A DNA stretch of 64,000 nt from an uncultured Spartobacteria bacterium (GTDB lineage Bacteria > Verrucomicrobiota > Verrucomicrobiia > Chthoniobacterales > Chthoniobacteraceae), in the NCBI GenBank assembly GCA_903919125.1, contig CAIXGS010000045.1:57149-121148 (forward strand), read 5' to 3'. Shown one piece after another: positions 36,816 to 44,728 of the stretch. Position numbers and translations under genes: made by a program. Below the pieces are notes generated by a model that saw only the letters and a list, made by a program, of their open reading frames with translations, was not told the origin of the DNA and made no database searches. Position 1 is the first letter of the stretch; each line of letters starts with the position of its first letter.

Positions 36816-37432
36816 CGGGAGCGTCCGTTAGAGGCCTCGGCCTGAGTGGTCGCGTCCTCGATAAGTTGCTGCAATTCGCGAACGCCTTGCTGGGATTTTG
36901 CGGATGTGGTGAAAATCTGGGGCAGGTCCTCAAACCATTCGGAGAGTGCAGCCATGAACTGCTCCACATGCGTCACCGCCTTGTTTCCCTTCGCCTTGTC
37001 TGCCTTGGTGAAAACTATGGCGAACGGCCTCGAAGCACGCCCTATCCACTGCACAAAATCCAGATCCACCGCCTGCGGAGGGATGGAAGAGTCCACCAAA
37101 ACAAACACGCATTCCATAGCCTGCCGCTTGAGCAAATAGTCTTCGATCATTTCCGCGTATCGCGTGCGCTCCTCCTGAGAAGCCTTTGCAAAGCCGTATC
37201 CCGGTAAATCCACGAGACGAAATCGGCGGTTCAGCGTGAAAAAGTTGATGGTTTTCGTAAACCCCGGCGTATCCGAAACCCGCGCTAAATCGCGCTTTTC
37301 CGCAATCCTATTAAGCAGCGTGGATTTCCCCACGTTCGAACGTCCGATGAAAGCAAACTCCGGCAGGGAAGCCTGTGGGCAGTGAGTGAGGTCCACGGCA
37401 CTGGAGTCAAAAACGGCAGAAGTGATTTTCAT
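36812..37432 (-). CDS. engB: Ribosome biogenesis GTPase EngB (YsxC/YihA)
   Basis: 206 residues, normal for EngB, an essential TrmE-Era-type GTPase in 50S assembly. G motifs: FIGRSNVGKSTLLNRI (G1), SDTPGFTKTINFF (G2), VDLPGYGFAKAS (G3), FTKADKAKGN (G4), FTTSAKSQQG (G5). It overlaps rsgA by 4 bases and lies 75 bp downstream of an unknown secreted protein on the same strand. Confidence 0.96.
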   Translation of the reverse strand: MKITSAVFDSSAVDLTHCPQASLPEFAFIGRSNVGKSTLLNRIAEKRDLARVSDTPGFTKTINFFTLNRRFRLVDLPGYGFAKASQEERTRYAEMIEDYLLKRQAMECVFVLVDSSIPPQAVDLDFVQWIGRASRPFAIVFTKADKAKGNKAVTHVEQFMAALSEWFEDLPQIFTTSAKSQQGVRELQQLIEDATTQAEASNGRSR

Positions 37433-37507
37433 TTAAAACGCACGCGATCAAACAGCGGGAACCCTCTTATCATGCCCCGCCACCCGACATTCCGCGATCT
37501 TAATCCT

Positions 37508-38083
37508 TCACTCTCTGCGCTGCGCCAAGTCCACGCGCAACACCACCCCGCCCGCGCCCGAGCTCAACTCCCCCGCCCGCTCACCTGCCAAATTCAGCGT
37601 ACACACCTCAAACTCGCGTATCGCCTCCGCCTGTCGGATACGCACTCGCTTCAGCTCCCAAATCTCTCCCTTAGGCAGCGCCTCCCCTGCCACAAGCCGC
37701 GGCGCAGTCTCATCGCCCACGAAAATCTGAACACCGCGGAGCTCCTGTGCCTCCCACTTAACCATCGAGCGCAAAGTCTCCTGCACCTCCTTGAGCGCCG
37801 CAATTTCCGGACGTAAAAACCGAATCTCCACCCCCTTCGCAAGTGCGGCAGGCAGTAGCGAAATGCGCAAAAAACCGCGCTTCTGTGCTCCTTGCACCAA
37901 CTCGGTGATCGTGACTTTTGCCGCCGGATGATCAATCGGTTCCCCGAGGGTAAAATGAAGGCCATTAATCTTTAAGTCCCCCGCCATCGCATTCAATCCA
38001 CCAGAGCAACAGCAAAAAAAGCAAGCAAGCCCGAGTCGAAAGAAGCGGACGAAACAGAACTGCAATGAGTTAAAGTTGCGCAT
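37508..38083 (-). CDS. Exported protein of unknown function
   Basis: 191 residues from the ATG at 38083; the frame begins 7 codons earlier. The N-terminus is basic and then hydrophobic, with a cysteine run (FFRLGLACFFCCCSGGLNA), consistent with a signal peptide or a lipoprotein-like sorting signal. The mature part is predicted alpha/beta with KGVEIRFLRPEIAALKEVQ, GVQIFVGDETAPRLVAGE and a C-terminal GGVVLRVDLAQRRE. No family recognised. It precedes engB-rsgA on the same strand and is divergent from the heptose adenylyltransferase. Confidence 0.65.
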   Translation of the reverse strand: MRNFNSLQFCFVRFFRLGLACFFCCCSGGLNAMAGDLKINGLHFTLGEPIDHPAAKVTITELVQGAQKRGFLRISLLPAALAKGVEIRFLRPEIAALKEVQETLRSMVKWEAQELRGVQIFVGDETAPRLVAGEALPKGEIWELKRVRIRQAEAIREFEVCTLNLAGERAGELSSGAGGVVLRVDLAQRRE

Positions 38084-38248
38084 CAAAAAGGCGATTACTC
38101 CCAACTGTTCGACGCATCCTTGGAAGAAGTCGACTGTAAAAAAGCTCAGCCAAAAACGTTACTGCTGAGCAAATTTAGAAATACTCCCATCATCCAAGCA
38201 GCCGACCCACAGGTTGCGCGACTCCGGCGATCCCGCTAAGGTCACCTG

Positions 38249-38737
38249 ATGGCAGTCTCTAAAATCGTTTCAGTCGAACAACTCGCGGCGGTGTCGGCCC
38301 AATGCAAGGCAAGCGGGCGCGTTCTGGTTTTTACCAACGGCTGTTTCGATCTGCTTCACGTAGGCCATGTGCGCTACCTTCAGGCGGCCCGTGCTCGAGG
38401 CGATCTGCTGGCCATCGCTCTCAACGGAGATGACTCAATCCGTGCGCTCAAAGGTCCGACTCGTCCGCTCAACTCGGAGCTCGAGCGGGCGGAGGTTCTC
38501 GCGGCGCTCGCCTGCATTGATTTCGTGACGCTTTTCCACTCTCCACGCGTGACGGAGGTTATCCAAGAGGTTCGGCCGCAGCTTTACGTGAAAGGAGGCG
38601 ATTACACGGTGGACGCGCTGGATCCAGGCGAGCGAGCGGCTCTTGAGGCGGTCGGCGCTGCCATCGAAATTCTAGAGCTTGTGCCGGGTAAGAGCACGAC
38701 AGCCATCATTCATAAAATGGCCAACTCTCATGCTTAA
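38249..38737 (+). CDS. rfaE2: D-glycero-beta-D-manno-heptose 1-phosphate adenylyltransferase
   Basis: 162 residues, matching the C-terminal (cytidylyltransferase-like) half of HldE as a stand-alone protein. It makes ADP-heptose precursor for lipopolysaccharide core, which implies an outer membrane with heptose. Motifs: FTNGCFDLLHVGHVRYL with the HxGH signature, ALNGDDSIRALKG, RPLNSELERAEVLAAL, YVKGGDYTVD and GKSTTAIIHKM. The kinase half (HldA part) is not in the window. The stop overlaps the purN start by 8 bp. Confidence 0.94.
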   Translation: MAVSKIVSVEQLAAVSAQCKASGRVLVFTNGCFDLLHVGHVRYLQAARARGDLLAIALNGDDSIRALKGPTRPLNSELERAEVLAALACIDFVTLFHSPRVTEVIQEVRPQLYVKGGDYTVDALDPGERAALEAVGAAIEILELVPGKSTTAIIHKMANSHA

Positions 38738-39326
38738 GCCACTCCCAAAAATCGGTATCCTCGGGTCCGGAAGCGGCTCCAATTTTGCCTCCATCGCCCG
38801 CGCCATCGCAGAAACACGGCTCCACGCTGAGATCGCGCTGGTGCTCTCTGACAATCCCGAGGCAGGCATTCTTAAAAAGGCGAGCGCGCTAAACATCCCA
38901 GCAGAGGCGTTGCCCCAGTCAAAATTCCGCACCAAGCTGGAGCCCGAGATCGAAGCGCTCGCAGCGGAAAAACTGATAATGGCCGGCGTGGAATGGGTCG
39001 TCCTAGCAGGTTATATGCGTCTCATTAAAGCTCCACTGCTGGAACGCTTTCCAAATAGAGTGATTAATATCCACCCCTCCTTGCTGCCGGCCTTTCCTGG
39101 ACTGGAAGCATGGACGCAGGCGCTCGAAGCCAAGGCTACCGTTACAGGCTGCACAGTGCACTGGGTTGACGCTGGAATGGACACAGGTGAAATCATCGCA
39201 CAAGCGAAAGTCCATGTGCTGGAGTCGGACACCCCGGCTTCTTTACACGCGCGCATTCAAGTGGCGGAACACACTCTGTATCCCGCAACCCTCGAGCGAC
39301 TGCTCCACCCTGAAGTTCACCGTTAA
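38730..39326 (+). CDS. purN: Phosphoribosylglycinamide formyltransferase PurN
   Basis: 198 residues from the ATG at 38730; the longer frame to 38679 lies inside the previous gene. PurN uses 10-formyltetrahydrofolate to formylate GAR in purine synthesis. Motifs: IGILGSGSGSNF at the N-terminus, LAGYMRLIKAPLLERF, the catalytic NIHPSLLPAFPGLEAW (Asn and His), GCTVHWVDAGMDTGEII (catalytic Asp), and the final LYPATLERLL. It overlaps the upstream gene by 8 bp and converges with ftsZ, 31 bp away. Confidence 0.95.
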   Translation: MLKPLPKIGILGSGSGSNFASIARAIAETRLHAEIALVLSDNPEAGILKKASALNIPAEALPQSKFRTKLEPEIEALAAEKLIMAGVEWVVLAGYMRLIKAPLLERFPNRVINIHPSLLPAFPGLEAWTQALEAKATVTGCTVHWVDAGMDTGEIIAQAKVHVLESDTPASLHARIQVAEHTLYPATLERLLHPEVHR

Positions 39327-39347
39327 AAAGAAAGCCCGCCCACGAAC

Positions 39348-39373
39348 TTTACCGCTTTTACTCCAGCGGTAAA
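39348..39373 (-). terminator. Candidate hairpin at the end of ftsZ (dcw cluster)
   Basis: An 8 bp perfect inverted repeat (39348-39355 with 39366-39373, 10-base loop) spans the ftsZ stop codon. On the minus strand a T-rich stretch follows about 15 bases later rather than at once, so as an intrinsic terminator it is weak. It could serve both convergent genes, purN and ftsZ. Confidence 0.3.
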
Positions 39374-41025
39374 TGTTGGCGCAGGAACGTCGGGACATCC
39401 AAATCTTCGCCGTCCACAATGGTGGGATCCGTCTTCTCAAAACGTCCTCCGCGATTCGGAGATTCAAATCGCATCTGCTCTTGCACCGTATCCTTGGCGC
39501 GCTTTGCGGCGGCTGAAAGTGGAGTGGCTTCGGGCGGCGTATGCGACTCAGCTTCAGCATGAATGCTCGTAGATACCTCGCGGTCAACTCCCTTTTCCGC
39601 AGCAACTTTTGGCGCGAGGTCTGTCTCGTTTTTATCTACGACGGGCTCAAGGAAAACTGGCTTCTCCGTCGGCTCCGCGCGCTGAACAGTTTGCGCCGCA
39701 GATTCCCGCCGCTCTTTTGCCGCTTCGTAGGGAGGAATGGGCAGCGAACGCTGCGGTGCTGAAACTTGCTGCTCCAAGGGAAGATGATCCATCTCCCGAA
39801 ATTCAGCGCCCACCGAGGCTAATGGCTCGGGAACATGCTCGCTAGGATTTACGGGAACCTCGAGCACTGGATCCTCGACATGCTCCTCATGCTCCTCGTG
39901 CGTACCGAGTGGATCTGCTGGGTGTTCCCGATCGTGCAAAACCTGTCGTGAAGACGCGCCCCCGCCAGCTTCTGAGATCGCAAACGGCTCCGTTGAACTC
40001 GGATAAACTATCGCCGCCGCCCTAGAACCAAGGGCAGCGGAGCGCACACCAACATCTGCGCTATCGGGGATACCCGCCAGCAAAGTCACCGACACGGAGC
40101 CCGCTAGCGCTGGGTCTACTGCCGCTCCAAAAAATACGCGGACCTCAGACGAAATACGCTCGGTGAGTTCCTGCATGAGAAGCTGCACTTCAGACCAACG
40201 CAAATCCGGACCACCCGAGACAAACACCCAAAGCCGCGTTATAGAAGCAAGTGCCCCTTCCGAATCAAACAAGGGGTTCGAAAAAGCACGGGCAAGAGCC
40301 GCACGGGCGCGCTCCTCTCCAGCGGCAACACCATAGCCAAAAAGGGCTGTGGCGCGATACTCGGCAACCGTGGCGGCTATTTCATCCAAACCGCTGTGCA
40401 TGACATTTTTTTGGGCTGTCATTGTCGTAACTGCACGAACGGCTTGTGCGAGCAAACAATCCACGGATTCAAACGCATCCTCAATGCCTGAAGCGGGATC
40501 CGCCACTGCTGCCATGCGGTCATTTTCAAAACAGACCACAAGATTGGCGTGCCGGCGTAATGCGTCCAATCCTTCCTGCGCCTGTTCGCTACGGCGACGA
40601 CCCTCAAACGAAAAAGGCAGCGTCGCAAAAACCGCCACATGCGCCCCCATCTGCCGCGCAGCCTCCGCAATGCATGGCGCTGCGCCCGAGCCCGTGCCCC
40701 CACCAAGTCCAACCAAAAGGATGACCAGCGATGCCCCCTGAAGACGAGCCGTTACCTGCCCCATACTTTCAAGGGCAGCCGAACGCCCCAGATCCGGATC
40801 ACCGCCAGTTCCCAACCCTCGCGTGAGTCGCTGCCCAAGCACAATACGCTCCTGAGTGATAGAAGCTGAAAGCGCTCTAAAATCCGTATTTGCAACGAGG
40901 ATCTCGGCGCCCGCAACAGCGTCTTTTGTGAGACGGTCAGCGGCGTGACTTCCTGCGCCGCCTACGCCCAGGACTTTGACATTCCACGCGGAATTGACGT
41001 CGTGTGTTCGCGTTAGCTCAATCAT
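39358..41025 (-). CDS. ftsZ: Cell division protein FtsZ, divergent
   Basis: 555 residues, long for FtsZ (usually 350-400). Tubulin-like GTPase that forms the Z-ring. The GTP site is intact: GVGGAGSHAADRL (T1), NTDFRAL (T2-T3), GLGGGTGSGAAP (106-117, T4 signature) and FEGRRRSEQA. The T7 synergy loop is unusual: the region 209-216 (MHSGLDEI) replaces the usual NxDxxD pattern, so two catalytic acidic positions seem changed or shifted. The rest of the loop region (GYGVAAGEERA) is normal. A long acidic linker (about 340-540, with HEEHEEHVEDP) leads to a normal C-terminal peptide, LDVPTFLRQ, for FtsA binding. Last gene of the cluster; ftsA is 58 bp upstream. Confidence 0.95.
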   Translation of the reverse strand: MIELTRTHDVNSAWNVKVLGVGGAGSHAADRLTKDAVAGAEILVANTDFRALSASITQERIVLGQRLTRGLGTGGDPDLGRSAALESMGQVTARLQGASLVILLVGLGGGTGSGAAPCIAEAARQMGAHVAVFATLPFSFEGRRRSEQAQEGLDALRRHANLVVCFENDRMAAVADPASGIEDAFESVDCLLAQAVRAVTTMTAQKNVMHSGLDEIAATVAEYRATALFGYGVAAGEERARAALARAFSNPLFDSEGALASITRLWVFVSGGPDLRWSEVQLLMQELTERISSEVRVFFGAAVDPALAGSVSVTLLAGIPDSADVGVRSAALGSRAAAIVYPSSTEPFAISEAGGGASSRQVLHDREHPADPLGTHEEHEEHVEDPVLEVPVNPSEHVPEPLASVGAEFREMDHLPLEQQVSAPQRSLPIPPYEAAKERRESAAQTVQRAEPTEKPVFLEPVVDKNETDLAPKVAAEKGVDREVSTSIHAEAESHTPPEATPLSAAAKRAKDTVQEQMRFESPNRGGRFEKTDPTIVDGEDLDVPTFLRQHLPLE

Positions 41026-41083
41026 TGATAATAGGGTTACGGGCTAAATGGCTGTGAAAATGGAGGATCATTCGAGAAACATC

Positions 41084-42286
41084 CTAGCGGCCAAACAGCC
41101 GACCAAAAAATTTGCCAATCTGTTTTTTGGAACTCTCTGGCTGCGTGGCCTGCGCGTATTTGATGAGCCCAATGGCGGCCGAAAGCTGCGGATTTTCAAA
41201 CGCCGAAGCAGGCCCAGAAACCGCGTGCGCATGGGTTAACCGCACCGGCACACCAAACACCTCACCTGCCAATTCGTCGATCCCTTCGAGCAGGCTACAC
41301 CCTCCCGTCAGCAACACTCCTCCGCCCAAATACCGCAAAGCTTTCTCCGCCTCGAGTTCCCGCTTAATTAGCTCCAAAGTCTCACGTACCCGACAGGAAA
41401 TGATGGTGTTTAACAACTTGCGCTCCACCGCACATCCCGCAAAACCCGCTTCAGGCTTGAGCACCACACGTCCCGCAGCGGGTTCGCCCACGGTAAGTAC
41501 GCCGCCTTCCTGCACTTTCAACCATTCCGCCCGCGCCATCGGCAAACGCAACCCAATAGAAATGTCGTTCGTGATGTGATCTCCGCCAATGGCGACGCTT
41601 CCACACGCTTTCACCGCGCCGTTATTGTAAGCGATATAGTCGGAGGTTCCTCCCCCCATGTCGATCATCACCGCTCCAGCGTTTTTCTGATCAGCATTCA
41701 ATACCACCTGTGCAGCAGCGACCGCGTTAAAAACGGGCTGAGTCACTTGCACCCCCAACTCCTGCACGCAGCGGATCGAGTTGTTGATGCGCTTTTGAGA
41801 GCCGTGAACAATCTGAAAATCCGCTTCCAGCTTGCTTCCTTGAAACCCTAATGGGTTGAGCACCTCGTCCTGTCCGTCCACATAATACTGCTGCAAAACG
41901 GAGTGTATAAAACAATGATCAGGAGGTAATTGCACTTTTCGGGCATCTTCCTGAACCTGCTGTATATCTTCGTAAGTCACCTCGCCGCGATCCTCGGGAA
42001 TCAACACTGAACCACGGCTCGGAAAGGAGCCTATGTGTCCTCCAGCGATCCCGAGATACACCGTGCGTATGTCCACGTCGCTCGCCACCTCGGCGTCAGC
42101 TAAGGCATCGCGAACACAACGCGCTGCAGTTTCCAAATCAACGATCTCGCCTTTGCGCACCCCACGAGACGGGGTGAGGCCGACGCCCAAAATATGAATC
42201 GGTTGATCTGGGCGGACGTCGCCGACCACGGCGGCCACCTTCGATGTCCCAATCTCTAGTCCAACTACAATCTGCTCTTTAGCCAT
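41084..42286 (-). CDS. ftsA: Cell division protein FtsA
   Basis: 400 residues. Actin-like ATPase that anchors FtsZ to the membrane. Motifs: VVGLEIGTSKVAAVVGDV (phosphate 1), the 1C domain with ILGVGLTPSRGVRKGEIVD, MIDMGGGTSDYIAY (phosphate 2), SVAIGGDHITNDIS and GGVLLTGGCSLLEG (adenosine motif). The C-terminus KQIGKFFGRLFGR is the amphipathic membrane-targeting helix. The start overlaps the end of ftsQ by 8 bp. Confidence 0.96.
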   Translation of the reverse strand: MAKEQIVVGLEIGTSKVAAVVGDVRPDQPIHILGVGLTPSRGVRKGEIVDLETAARCVRDALADAEVASDVDIRTVYLGIAGGHIGSFPSRGSVLIPEDRGEVTYEDIQQVQEDARKVQLPPDHCFIHSVLQQYYVDGQDEVLNPLGFQGSKLEADFQIVHGSQKRINNSIRCVQELGVQVTQPVFNAVAAAQVVLNADQKNAGAVMIDMGGGTSDYIAYNNGAVKACGSVAIGGDHITNDISIGLRLPMARAEWLKVQEGGVLTVGEPAAGRVVLKPEAGFAGCAVERKLLNTIISCRVRETLELIKRELEAEKALRYLGGGVLLTGGCSLLEGIDELAGEVFGVPVRLTHAHAVSGPASAFENPQLSAAIGLIKYAQATQPESSKKQIGKFFGRLFGR

Positions 42287-43781
42287 GGGGATTGAAAAGT
42301 TTCCGAAGTGCCTCGCTCGGCGGAACGCTGACGGGTTCCGCCGTACCGGAACGCTCTTTAGTTTTCACTGGGATGTTTACCGGCACAATCTTTGGCTTCG
42401 TGCTGCTTTCAACAGCGCGGTCGCCTGCTGGTTCAACACGCTCGGCCTTTGGGACACGCTCAACTTTGGGCGGTCGTGGCGAGTCCTCGTCGTCATTTTT
42501 CTTTTCAGCGACAACCTTACGAACCTTAGGTTTCACTTTTTGAATCGCGGGCTCATCGGTCGAAGGCTCAGCAGCGATTCGCCGAACTGCCTGAGGCGCT
42601 GCGGGCTTCACTACCGCAGCAGCGTCGGTACGTCCTCCGCCAGCAGGAGCAGAAGTCGCAAAGCTCGACGTAGAGCCGATTGGCGCCGGCATGAAAGTTG
42701 AAACTGGAGCGCCGCCTCCGACCACTCCGCCCGAGGTGTTGGCTGCAGAAGCTGGCTGTGCTGGGGACTGCGAAGCGGAGGTCATCGAAGAACTCGTAGG
42801 TGAAGAGACGCCACTGGGAGCCCCGAGAGTCGCGGGCGTTTTAGATGCGCCTGACTTGGACTTGCTCTTAGGATCCACGGGAGACGGTGGCGGCGCCTGC
42901 GCCATAAAAGTTACCGGCACATTGCGCTCCAACATCAAATTCACAGACTGAAACTCCCTCTGCGTGGGCTCCACAAAATCAATCAATTGCCTCAAACGGG
43001 AAAGCTGCCCTTCGATATTCTCGAAGCCAAACGTGATCTTCGCCTTGCGCTGGTCTGTCACAACCAAACAGTAGCCCTTACTCACATCCACCACGCGCGG
43101 CTGCCAACGAACATCGTCCACACTCGCGCGAAGAAGTTCCAGCGCAGCGAGGGCCTCAGAGGTGGGCAGCTTTTGCCCAGGAGCCACGTCTTCCATCACC
43201 ACCCCGGTGATAATCGGGAGCGCGAAGTGCTCGGGCATCACCTTGCGCATGCGCATCACATAACCCCGTGTATCCACTAAATACGCGCCGCTATTCAGCC
43301 CCAACTCCGCATCCGCAGCCTTCGCAACCCAGGCCACCGGCTGACGCTCTGAGATACGGATATCAATGCGGTCTGGTAGGATGCGACGCACCTCGAGGCG
43401 CTCCACCTGAGGAAGGACGTCCAACGCGGCACGGGCTTTGGCAAGATCGATGCTAAAGATGTTGCGCCCTTCCTCGATCTCCATGATCTCGAGGACTTGG
43501 AGGCGCGTTAGCAACCCGTCAGTGCTCACGCGAATATCCGAAAGTTGGTACATCGGATTTTCCCAAACCAACTTATTCAACGCGATCCGCCCGCCGAACA
43601 TTCCAACCGCCAGCAGACTCATCCCGAGCAGGACCTTTAGCGCGCTGCTCCAGCCGCCACGGGTGGTGGTTCTACGCTCCGGACCAGGGCGCGCCGTGGA
43701 GACCTCCAATAGGCTCTGCCCACGACGATTCCCTCCACTTTTGATTCGTCTATTGCCGTTGGAATTTGAAAAGAAGCTCAT
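42279..43781 (-). CDS. ftsQ: FtsQ/DivIB-like protein with long disordered tail
   Basis: 500 residues; usual FtsQ is about 250-290. Bitopic divisome protein: basic cytoplasmic N-terminus, one membrane span (about 46-67), POTRA domain (about 76-145: YQLSDIRVSTDGLLTRLQVL, GRNIFSIDLAKARAAL, VRRILPDRIDIRISERQPVA), then the beta domain to about 285. From about 290 to 500 the sequence is Pro-, Ser-, Thr-, Lys- and Glu-rich low complexity, probably disordered and periplasmic. It overlaps the ddl stop by 4 bases and ftsA by 8. Confidence 0.88.
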   Translation of the reverse strand: MSFFSNSNGNRRIKSGGNRRGQSLLEVSTARPGPERRTTTRGGWSSALKVLLGMSLLAVGMFGGRIALNKLVWENPMYQLSDIRVSTDGLLTRLQVLEIMEIEEGRNIFSIDLAKARAALDVLPQVERLEVRRILPDRIDIRISERQPVAWVAKAADAELGLNSGAYLVDTRGYVMRMRKVMPEHFALPIITGVVMEDVAPGQKLPTSEALAALELLRASVDDVRWQPRVVDVSKGYCLVVTDQRKAKITFGFENIEGQLSRLRQLIDFVEPTQREFQSVNLMLERNVPVTFMAQAPPPSPVDPKSKSKSGASKTPATLGAPSGVSSPTSSSMTSASQSPAQPASAANTSGGVVGGGAPVSTFMPAPIGSTSSFATSAPAGGGRTDAAAVVKPAAPQAVRRIAAEPSTDEPAIQKVKPKVRKVVAEKKNDDEDSPRPPKVERVPKAERVEPAGDRAVESSTKPKIVPVNIPVKTKERSGTAEPVSVPPSEALRKLFNPHG

Positions 43782-44728
43782 TTGAGTTTAAATCTTCGCA
43801 TCGAGAGGTTTATAATCCTGGCACAAAGGGCTGTGTACGAAATTCCAACGGCGGCCGCAGCCTCAGGTAAAAGACTAACCTGCGTCATACCCGGAATGGT
43901 ATTTATCTCAAGCACAACAGGCCCACTGTTTACATCCAGAAGTACGTCCACGCGCGAATAAACCTCTAGGCCAAGAGCCCTATGGGCAGCTAAAGCGAGC
44001 GACTGAACCTCTAGGGCCACCGCTGGATCCAATGGCGCCGGACACCAATGGTCTGCCCCAGCGGCTTTAGGGTTCAAAAACGGGTATTTATTTTGGAAGT
44101 CATAGAACCCTTCCTTCGGGCAAATCTCCACCACGGGGAGCGCAATATCCCCCAAAATCCCTACAGTGAGTTCGCGTCCATTCACGAACGCTTCGACAAG
44201 AATTTCTTTCGCGTACTGCTTCACACCGGCGAGGGCCGCTTCAACCTCCCGCTCGGCACGCACAATGTACACCCCAACGCTAGAACCCTCGCAGGGTGCC
44301 TTTAACACGTAAGGTAACGCCAGTCCTGGTTTCGCATCGCCGCAAAGAACCTCGAATTCAGGGGTCGCCACACCGTGCTCAAGAAGACGGCGCTTAGTGG
44401 CTATTTTATCAATGGCAAGCTCGCTCCCCTTAGCACCCTCCCCTGTATACGGCACCCCTCTGGCATCTAAAATACGTTGCAACTGGCCGTCTTCTCCAAA
44501 CGTCCCGTGAATCACATTAAACGCCAATTCAACGTCGCCGCGCAGTTCAAAGTCCGCTCCGTGTACGTCTACTTCGCTCACCTCAGCCCCCAAACTTCGA
44601 AGCGCAGATGCCACGCCCGCACCGGAAGCTAGCGATACCGGGCGTTCCGAGCCGGGCCCGCCCATGAGCACCGCGATGCGCATCCCCTTCACCCGTTGTT
44701 CCAGTTCGGTTTGTTCAAGCTTATCCAT
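43778..44728 (-). CDS. ddl: D-alanine--D-alanine ligase
   Basis: 316 residues from the ATG at 44728, which overlaps the murCB stop by 8 bp; the longer frame to 44797 lies inside murB. ATP-grasp enzyme making D-Ala-D-Ala for peptidoglycan. Motifs: RIAVLMGGPGSERPVSLASG, FNVIHGTFGEDGQLQ, YVLKAPCEGSSVGVYIV, RELTVGILGD and VLEINTIPGMTQVSLLP (magnesium-binding Glu/Asn). It overlaps ftsQ by 4 bases. Confidence 0.95.
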   Translation of the reverse strand: MDKLEQTELEQRVKGMRIAVLMGGPGSERPVSLASGAGVASALRSLGAEVSEVDVHGADFELRGDVELAFNVIHGTFGEDGQLQRILDARGVPYTGEGAKGSELAIDKIATKRRLLEHGVATPEFEVLCGDAKPGLALPYVLKAPCEGSSVGVYIVRAEREVEAALAGVKQYAKEILVEAFVNGRELTVGILGDIALPVVEICPKEGFYDFQNKYPFLNPKAAGADHWCPAPLDPAVALEVQSLALAAHRALGLEVYSRVDVLLDVNSGPVVLEINTIPGMTQVSLLPEAAAAVGISYTALCARIINLSMRRFKLK

